Of a DNA stretch of 11,219 nt, positions 6,789 through 11,219 are shown in pieces (positions within the stretch are counted from its first letter, which is position 1; each line of letters opens with the position of its first letter). The position numbers were made by a program, and so were the translations under genes. The notes under the pieces were generated by a model, which was not told where the DNA came from, ran no database searches, and saw only the letters and a list, made by a program, of their open reading frames with translations. The DNA is from JBBDRW01 sp040905265 (GTDB lineage Bacteria > Bacteroidota > Rhodothermia > Balneolales > Balneolaceae): positions 1 to 11,219 of the forward strand of contig JBBDRW010000027.1 in assembly GCA_040905265.1 (NCBI GenBank). Direction: 5' to 3'.

Positions 6789-7351
6789 AAAAGAAAGAAA
6801 AAAAGAAGCAGGAAGACTTCAACAAGGAGATGATTCCTCACCTGGATGCACTCTATAACTTTGCTCTCAGGCTGACAACCGACCCCAATGATGCGGAAGA
6901 TCTCGTCCAGGATTCAATCGTTAAAGCGTACCGATTCTTCAGCAGTTATGAGAAAGGGACCAACGCCAAAGCGTGGCTCTTCCGGATTCTCAAGAACTCT
7001 TATATCAACAACTACCGGAAAAACTCCAAACAGCCTCAGCAGATCGACTATGATGAAGTCTCCATGTTCTACGAGTCCATTCGGGCCGAACGAACGAATA
7101 CTTCCGATCTGGAAGACAAGATGTTCCGGGAGCTGATTGATGATGATCTGACCAAAGCACTGGAAGAGATCCCTGAAGATTTTCGCACGGTCGTTCTCCT
7201 CTGCGATGTGGAAGATTTCACCTACGAAGAGATCTCCAACATGCTGGATGTGCCGATCGGAACCATCCGGTCCAGGCTTCACAGGGGCCGAAACCTGCTG
7301 AAAGTGCAGCTCATGGAGTATGCAACAGAACGGGGATATACCGAAAAGTAG
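6776..7351 (+). CDS. ECF-type RNA polymerase sigma factor
   Basis: This 191-aa protein redirects RNA polymerase to alternative promoters. Sigma region 2 covers about 19-85, with the core-binding motif AEDLVQDSIVKAYRFF (40-55) and the -10 recognition helix around AKAWLFRILKNSYINNYRK (64-82). Region 4 covers about 125-178, with the helix-turn-helix YEEISNMLDVPIGTIRSRLH (150-169). The N-terminus is a Lys/Glu-rich tail before region 2. There is no region 1 or 3, as expected for group 4 sigma factors. Start ATG 6776 lacks a clear Shine-Dalgarno sequence. No anti-sigma gene lies downstream: a minus-strand kinase gene converges 45 nt later. The nearest upstream membrane protein is the CPBP protease homologue, 369 nt away, so it may have its own promoter. 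Confidence 0.93.
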   Translation: MAELKKKEKKKQEDFNKEMIPHLDALYNFALRLTTDPNDAEDLVQDSIVKAYRFFSSYEKGTNAKAWLFRILKNSYINNYRKNSKQPQQIDYDEVSMFYESIRAERTNTSDLEDKMFRELIDDDLTKALEEIPEDFRTVVLLCDVEDFTYEEISNMLDVPIGTIRSRLHRGRNLLKVQLMEYATERGYTEK

Positions 7352-7362
7352 ACGTCCGACCG

Positions 7363-7381
7363 ACTCCTGGTACCGTGGAGT
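7363..7381. repeat. Dyad between convergent sigma and kinase genes
   Basis: ACTCC (7363-7367) and GGAGT (7377-7381) form a 5-bp stem around a 9-nt loop in the 45-nt gap between converging genes. There is no T-run on either strand, so it is a poor intrinsic terminator. Confidence 0.25.
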
Positions 7382-7399
7382 ATGGTTGACGCTACACTA
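7381..7399 (-). repeat. 19-bp stop-codon-linked motif, copy 2
   Basis: Plus strand TATGGTTGACGCTACACTA. The final CTA is the complement of the kinase TAG stop. It differs from 74-92 only at positions 11 and 13 of 19. See findings for placement and the chance estimate. Confidence 0.4.
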
Positions 7400-8671
7400 G
7401 ACCGACAGAGTGATCCGAACCGTTGTCCCTTTGTCCGGTTCAGACCGCAAAACCGAGATGTTCCCCTTGTGGTAATCTTCAATGATTCGTTTCGTCAGGC
7501 TCAGCCCGAGTCCCCACCCCCTCTTTTTGGTACTGAATCCGGGTTTAAAAATCTCCGTCAAATACTTCTTGTCAATCCCGGTTCCGGAATCTTCAATATC
7601 GATAATAAGTTCATCCTCCAGCTGGTTTACACTCACCGAGACGTACGGTTTGTCGGAATTCTCCCGGATCGCATCCATTGCATTTTTCAGCAGGTTCTCG
7701 ATGGCCCACTGGAATAGTTCCGGATTCACATTCACTCTTGCATCGGTCGTCACTGACCGGCGAAGCTCCACCTTCTTTCCAAGCTGCGGCAGCCTGCGCT
7801 CCGTATAGAGAATTACCTGATCGATAATCGGTACGATTCGATGGCTTTTCAGCTCCGGTTCTGAACCGATCTTGTTAAACCGCTCAGCAATTCCGCGAAG
7901 CCGGGCGATGTCGTTTTCAATCTCCCGCACAATTTCCGAGGTCTCACCGTCCCCTCCCCGTTTCTCTTTCAGGAGTTCAATCCACCCGTACAGGCTGGAT
8001 ATCGGCGTACCAAGCTGGTGGGCAGCCTCTTTCGCCATCCCTACCCAGAGGTTGGACTGTTCGGACCGGGTGATACTCCGGTAGGTCATATATCCGATTC
8101 CCAACAGGAGCGCAAGGATGCCGAACTGGATATAGGGAAAGAAACGCAAATACTGAACCATCTGGCTCTCGCCGAAATAGACATACTGGGTCATCTGCAG
8201 CTCTCCATCCCCGAAGGACATCTGGATCGGATCGTGCACAGAAGCCAGGTAGCTGATCAGCTCCGGTGAAATATCCTCGTCATCAATAAAATTCCAGGTT
8301 ACGATCTCTCCCTGCCCGTCCACGACAAGCTGCGGGATCTGAAATTGCTGGTTAATGATGAGCTCTTCCCGGACAAAATCTACCGAGGATTTCGACGCTT
8401 CGGCGCGATTGATCAGGGTCAGTACACTGTCCGGCACACCCGGAATCTGTTGAAGGATTTGGATCGCGTCGGTCAGATTGTTGCTGATCTCATCATGAAC
8501 AGGCAGGCTCTCAAACTGAATCGCTTTCGCCCAGAGCTCCACACTTGTACTCTCCAGCTGACGGATGTTGTTAATCAGATGCCGGTTGTAGATGTAGGAG
8601 ACTGCAGCCAGCAAAATCAGCATGACGATCAGTACAATTTTTATCCGGTTGGCAGGCAGAAACAGTTGCAT
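7397..8671 (-). CDS. Membrane sensor histidine kinase
   Basis: This is a 424-aa inner-membrane two-component sensor kinase. Membrane segments at about 10-28 and 180-197 flank a periplasmic sensor of about 150 residues with no family I recognise. The phosphoacceptor helix contains AKEAAHQLGTPISSLYGW (213-230, His218). The ATPase part has the N-box ENLLKNAMDAI (325-335), G1 DSGTGID (361-367), an F-box near FKPGFS (375-380) and G2 GWGLGLSLTK (385-394). The usual acidic residue after the phosphoacceptor His is Gln here. The start at 8671 is supported by GAGGT on the minus strand (8675-8679), five bases from the ATG. No response regulator is adjacent, so its partner lies elsewhere. The leader contains a long inverted repeat. 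It converges on the sigma gene. Confidence 0.93.
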   Translation of the reverse strand: MQLFLPANRIKIVLIVMLILLAAVSYIYNRHLINNIRQLESTSVELWAKAIQFESLPVHDEISNNLTDAIQILQQIPGVPDSVLTLINRAEASKSSVDFVREELIINQQFQIPQLVVDGQGEIVTWNFIDDEDISPELISYLASVHDPIQMSFGDGELQMTQYVYFGESQMVQYLRFFPYIQFGILALLLGIGYMTYRSITRSEQSNLWVGMAKEAAHQLGTPISSLYGWIELLKEKRGGDGETSEIVREIENDIARLRGIAERFNKIGSEPELKSHRIVPIIDQVILYTERRLPQLGKKVELRRSVTTDARVNVNPELFQWAIENLLKNAMDAIRENSDKPYVSVSVNQLEDELIIDIEDSGTGIDKKYLTEIFKPGFSTKKRGWGLGLSLTKRIIEDYHKGNISVLRSEPDKGTTVRITLSV

Positions 8672-8686
8672 AGTACCTCACGATAG

Positions 8687-8743
8687 TTTTTTGGATCAAC
8701 AGACCGGAGGCCTTGAAAAACCTCCAGATCAATATCCAAAAAA
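8687..8743. repeat. 57-bp inverted repeat in the kinase leader
   Basis: Outer arms TTTTTTGGAT (8687-8696) and ATCCAAAAAA (8734-8743) are a perfect 10-bp repeat. Inner arms GGAGG (8706-8710) and CCTCC (8721-8725) nest inside with a 10-nt loop. It lies 16 nt upstream of the kinase ATG and 48 nt past the DUF6428 stop. It could terminate the DUF6428 transcript on its way to the kinase gene, be an mRNA leader structure, or be a protein-binding site. Confidence 0.45.
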
Positions 8744-8791
8744 ATCGGGTACTACGCTACAAACCTGCCTGCCGGACCATTCGGAGCGCTG

Positions 8792-9244
8792 TCAGCAGCA
8801 CCCTCCGCTGGGCGTACAGCATCCGGCAGCCTCATAGGCAGGAGCCGCTGCAGGAACTCCGCAGTGATCTTTTGCAAGACAGTCGGTATGCTTCGGCGTA
8901 AGGAGAAAGCCCTCTCCGTCGAACGCCAGGCCGTATCGGCCGGTCGTGTCTGTCTGATACTCAACTTCAACGTCGTGGTCTCCGCCACCGATGATCTCTC
9001 CGGAAATGGAAATGATTTTGAGCAGCTTTTCAGGAGTGAGACGGTGATCCACGTCGTGGCTGCTCCAGATCTGGAAAGTAATGTTCTTTTCTGTTCGAAC
9101 CTGGCCGCCGCAGTCGACAAAGTGTTTGGTCGTTAACCCCGCTTCCGTGATATGAAAGTGTGAAGGAATCTCTGTCCCGTCCGGCAGACTGAAGTTCAAT
9201 TCACCGAGTTTTGACAAAGATTGTTTGAATTCTGATAGTTTCAT
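8792..9244 (-). CDS. DUF6428 family protein, ArsR-linked
   Basis: This 150-aa soluble protein belongs to a family I know from arsR-linked loci in Bacteroidota-like bacteria; its biochemical role is not established. Characteristic parts are MKLSEFKQSLSKLGELNFSL, SHFHITEAGL, DCGGQVRTE, HDVDHRLTPEKLL and TDCLAKDHCG. It ends in a Cys-rich tail (CCTPSGGCC), suiting binding of arsenite or a soft metal. The frame is open upstream to 9397, but start 9244 is chosen because AAGGA (minus strand, 9253-9257) lies 8 nt before it and the family begins MKLSEF; the longer version would overrun arsR. It is 52 nt downstream of arsR and is presumably controlled by the same operator. Confidence 0.85.
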   Translation of the reverse strand: MKLSEFKQSLSKLGELNFSLPDGTEIPSHFHITEAGLTTKHFVDCGGQVRTEKNITFQIWSSHDVDHRLTPEKLLKIISISGEIIGGGDHDVEVEYQTDTTGRYGLAFDGEGFLLTPKHTDCLAKDHCGVPAAAPAYEAAGCCTPSGGCC

Positions 9245-9296
9245 TGGTTTGATCCTTAGTTTATCTGAAGTGGTTGCAAGCCCTCTGCTGTTATTT

Positions 9297-9617
9297 TCAA
9301 CATCCACACTGGCAGCCGGAACGAACCTGCCCAAGAAACGAAGAAAGCTCCTGCAAAACAGCCGGGTTGATACAGTAGCAGATCGATGTCCCTTCAACCG
9401 TGCCCTGTATCAGCCCGGCCGTCTTCAGTTCCCGGAGGTGCTGGGAGACGGTCGGCTGTGCCAGCGGAAGCCGGCCAACCAGATCGCCGCAAATACAGCG
9501 GTCTGCCTCAAGCAGATACTCGACAATGGCGACCCTTGCCGGGTGCCCCAGCGCTTTGGCCAGTACAGCGATTCTGTTCTGGTGGTCTGTGTAATCAGCC
9601 GTTTTTGTGATACCCAT
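9297..9617 (-). CDS. arsR: ArsR family metalloregulator
   Basis: This is a 106-aa winged-helix repressor expected to leave DNA on binding arsenite or another thiophilic ion. The N-terminal part KALGHPARVAIVEYLL (21-36) and the recognition helix around LAQPTVSQHLRELKTAGLI (52-70) are typical, followed by the wing and EGTSICYCINP (75-85). Candidate ligand cysteines are Cys41 and Cys43 in CICGDL, placed like the CVCDL motif of E. coli ArsR, plus Cys80, Cys82 and a C-terminal GCQCGC. A perfect palindrome lies 16 nt upstream of the start, so it probably autoregulates. DUF6428 follows. No arsenite pump (ArsB or Acr3) or arsenate reductase is in the window. The metal is inferred, not shown. Confidence 0.92.
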   Translation of the reverse strand: MGITKTADYTDHQNRIAVLAKALGHPARVAIVEYLLEADRCICGDLVGRLPLAQPTVSQHLRELKTAGLIQGTVEGTSICYCINPAVLQELSSFLGQVRSGCQCGC

Positions 9618-9633
9618 AGTGAATGATCGTTTT

Positions 9634-9651
9634 GTAATATTGCAATATTAC
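9634..9651. promoter_or_regulatory. ArsR operator palindrome
   Basis: GTAATATTGCAATATTAC is a perfect 18-bp palindrome 16 nt upstream of the arsR ATG, in an AT-rich stretch where the promoter core must lie. ArsR-family dimers bind such AT-rich dyads, so it is the likely autoregulatory site. The rest of 9652-9857, up to the SulP stop, holds no convincing gene; I saw only a short palindrome, ATTGGCCAAT (9778-9787). Confidence 0.75.
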
Positions 9652-9857
9652 GATATAAAGAACCGGAATGCAACCCTCCTCAAAAATAAATTCCTGAATC
9701 ACTACAAAGAGGCTCTGGAATACCCGGCTCATCTATTGAATGCAAAGCGATCCCCAGGAAACGACAGCGCAGTAATAATTGGCCAATATTGAGGCAGGTC
9801 TGACAGACTGGTGGGGTAACCTTGTCCGGAATGACCAGCCTGCGGATAGATATCCTC

Positions 9858-11219
9858 CTACAAATTCGTCTGAAGCGGAGAAAATGGCCGCTCTCTCTTC
9901 CCTTCTCCCACCTTGCGATACTGCTCCAGGGCTTCTGCCACATCGAAAAAGAAGTGATCGCTCCCTAACGTATCGATCACCCCGCACATTTTTAATTTGT
10001 CCCGTACCGGGCCGAGAACCCCGGCCAGATAGAGCCCTACCTGCTTCTCATTCAGATCGCTGATCAACTCCTCAAGGGTTTCCATCCCCGTAGAGTCGAT
10101 CGCAGGCATGGAGGACCCATCCAGAATGACCAGCTTCAGGGCATCCCCGCGCCGCCGGATTCTCTCAGCCAGGCACTCCCTGAAATGCTCCACATTCGCA
10201 AAATAGAGCGCTGAATCAAACCGGAATATCAACACATCCTCCTCAACGGCCGCTTCATCATACCGATCGATATTCCTGAATGTACTGCTATTCCCCAGAC
10301 GGCCCAGTTCCGCGTTATGAGGCCTGGCGCTGCTGTAGATCACCATGGCCAGGGAGAGAGCTACACCGGTCAGAATTCCCTCTTCAATTCCCAAAATCAG
10401 AGTGGCAAAAAATGTGGCCAGCAGCATGGCCAGATCCCGTCTGTCGGTATTCCAGAGATGGGCCATCGCAGCAGCATCAAAGAGCCCGGCAACAGCCACC
10501 AGAATAATTGCCGCCAGTACGGCCTGCGGCAAATAGGTAAAGAGCGGAGTTAAAAAGAGCACCGTGAACCCGATCAGGAGTACGGTAATAACGGATGCGA
10601 CGGTTGTCTGCGCACCGGACTGGTCATTGACCGCTGTTCGCGAAAACCCGCCCGTTGTTGGAAACGACTGAAAAAACGCCCCCCCGATATTGGCGCCGCC
10701 CAAAGCGATCAGCTCCTGGTCCGGATCGACCCGGTATCCGCGCCGGTTAGCAATCGCTTTGGCAACCGCAATGGACTCCATGTAACTGACCAGCGAGATG
10801 ACCAGTACCAGAGGGATCAGGGATTGAAGATCTTCCAGGTTGAAAAACCCTGCATCCGGCCGCGGCAGCCCCCCGGGAACATCCCCGACGATCGAGACGC
10901 CGGCGGCCTGCAGCTGAAAAAAAGATGTGACCGCGATCCCGGCAGCCACTGCCAGAAGCGCTGACGGAAAGGATGACCTCCATTTCCGAACCAGGATCAT
11001 TACAAGGATCGAACCGATCCCGATCAACGTGGTTGCCAGGTGGATTTCATCCAGGGAGACCATCAGCTGGCAGAGAGTCTCCAACTGGCCACCCGTCCGA
11101 TCCAGCTCCAGGCCTGTCAGGTTTCTGATCTGGCTGGCACCGATGATCACGGCCGCTGCAGAGGTAAACCCGCTCAACACAGGGTGTGAAAGAAAATTGA
11201 CCAGAAACCCCAGCCTGAA
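9858..11219 (-). CDS. SulP family anion transporter with STAS domain, 5' truncated
   Basis: This is an inner-membrane anion permease of the SLC26/SulP family; substrates in the family include sulfate, bicarbonate and dicarboxylates, and the one here is unknown. The visible 453 codons run from the middle of the transmembrane region to the stop. In-frame codons continue to the window edge (GFLVNFLSHPVLSGFTSAAA), so the gene begins outside and the GTG at 11180 is not the start. Roughly 100-150 N-terminal residues are missing. SulP features include YMESIAVAKAIANRRGYRVD, GGANIGGAFFQSFPTTGGFS and RTAVNDQSGAQT. The last 125 or so residues form a STAS domain with VILDGSSMPAIDSTGMETLE. It is followed by 240 nt before arsR in the same direction, but arsR has its own operator. 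Confidence 0.92.
   Translation of the reverse strand, partial: FRLGFLVNFLSHPVLSGFTSAAAVIIGASQIRNLTGLELDRTGGQLETLCQLMVSLDEIHLATTLIGIGSILVMILVRKWRSSFPSALLAVAAGIAVTSFFQLQAAGVSIVGDVPGGLPRPDAGFFNLEDLQSLIPLVLVISLVSYMESIAVAKAIANRRGYRVDPDQELIALGGANIGGAFFQSFPTTGGFSRTAVNDQSGAQTTVASVITVLLIGFTVLFLTPLFTYLPQAVLAAIILVAVAGLFDAAAMAHLWNTDRRDLAMLLATFFATLILGIEEGILTGVALSLAMVIYSSARPHNAELGRLGNSSTFRNIDRYDEAAVEEDVLIFRFDSALYFANVEHFRECLAERIRRRGDALKLVILDGSSMPAIDSTGMETLEELISDLNEKQVGLYLAGVLGPVRDKLKMCGVIDTLGSDHFFFDVAEALEQYRKVGEGKRERPFSPLQTNL

Noticed and set aside
8704..8722. Similarity of GGAGGCCTTGAAAAACC to the terminal repeat of the 137-bp element
   Set aside because: About 16 of 19 bases match the inverted end at 1954-1972, but that level of match is expected several times by chance in a window this size, and the flanks do not align.
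8752..9120. 122-codon frame overlapping DUF6428
   Set aside because: It is out of frame on the same strand as a recognisable family member, with low-complexity Ser/Arg/Thr content.
9245..9397. Longer start for the DUF6428 protein
   Set aside because: It would overlap the arsR coding region and add non-family sequence. The start at 9244 has a well-placed AAGGA and the expected MKLSEF beginning.
9778..9787. ATTGGCCAAT palindrome
   Set aside because: A 10-bp palindrome of this kind is common by chance and is not placed at a promoter I can identify.
9680..9943. 87-codon minus-strand frame overlapping the SulP 3' end
   Set aside because: It runs out of frame through the end of the SulP coding sequence, is rich in Arg, Cys and Ile without domain character, and has no ribosome binding site.

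Overview
The window suggests a Gram-negative bacterium of the Bacteroidota/Balneolota/Rhodothermota assemblage, perhaps Balneolaceae-like. This rests on gene style: the MlaD C-terminus, a short TPR protein after aroC, an ArsR with a CICGDL motif followed by a DUF6428 protein, one possible TAnnTTTG promoter, and mostly weak or absent Shine-Dalgarno sequences. No rRNA or other taxonomic marker is present, so this is inference.

Layout. Positions 1-2750 (minus strand) hold an Mla-type lipid transport operon, read mlaE (2010-2747), mlaF (1016-1777), mlaD (90-1019). mlaF and mlaD overlap by 4 nt. mlaE and mlaF are separated by 232 nt containing a 137-bp structured element with 12-bp perfect terminal inverted repeats. 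Positions 2982-6406 (plus strand) hold a tight run: aroC (chorismate synthase), a 109-aa TPR protein, a LysM-RlpA-like wall protein and a CPBP intramembrane protease homologue. Next come about 370 bp without an intact gene, carrying a degraded-looking reading frame, and then an ECF sigma factor (6776-7351). Positions 7397-8671 (minus) encode a membrane histidine kinase with no partner regulator in view. Positions 8792-9617 (minus) hold a DUF6428 protein behind an ArsR repressor with a perfect 18-bp palindromic operator. Positions 9858-11219 (minus) hold a SulP/STAS anion transporter cut by the window edge.

How the genes fit together. MlaEFD would form an inner-membrane complex moving phospholipid between the membranes. 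The LysM-RlpA protein acts on or binds peptidoglycan, and the CPBP protein, ECF sigma factor and sensor kinase suit envelope sensing. The ArsR/DUF6428 pair looks like an arsenic or thiophilic-metal response unit whose pump and reductase are not in this window. aroC is a housekeeping gene leading the plus-strand cluster.

I see no CRISPR array, transposase, phage gene, tRNA or rRNA, and no clear new multi-gene system. The points most worth a second look are non-coding: the structured element inside the mla operon, a 19-bp motif placed identically at the stop codons of two distant minus-strand genes, the decayed stretch before the sigma gene, and a long inverted repeat in the kinase leader.
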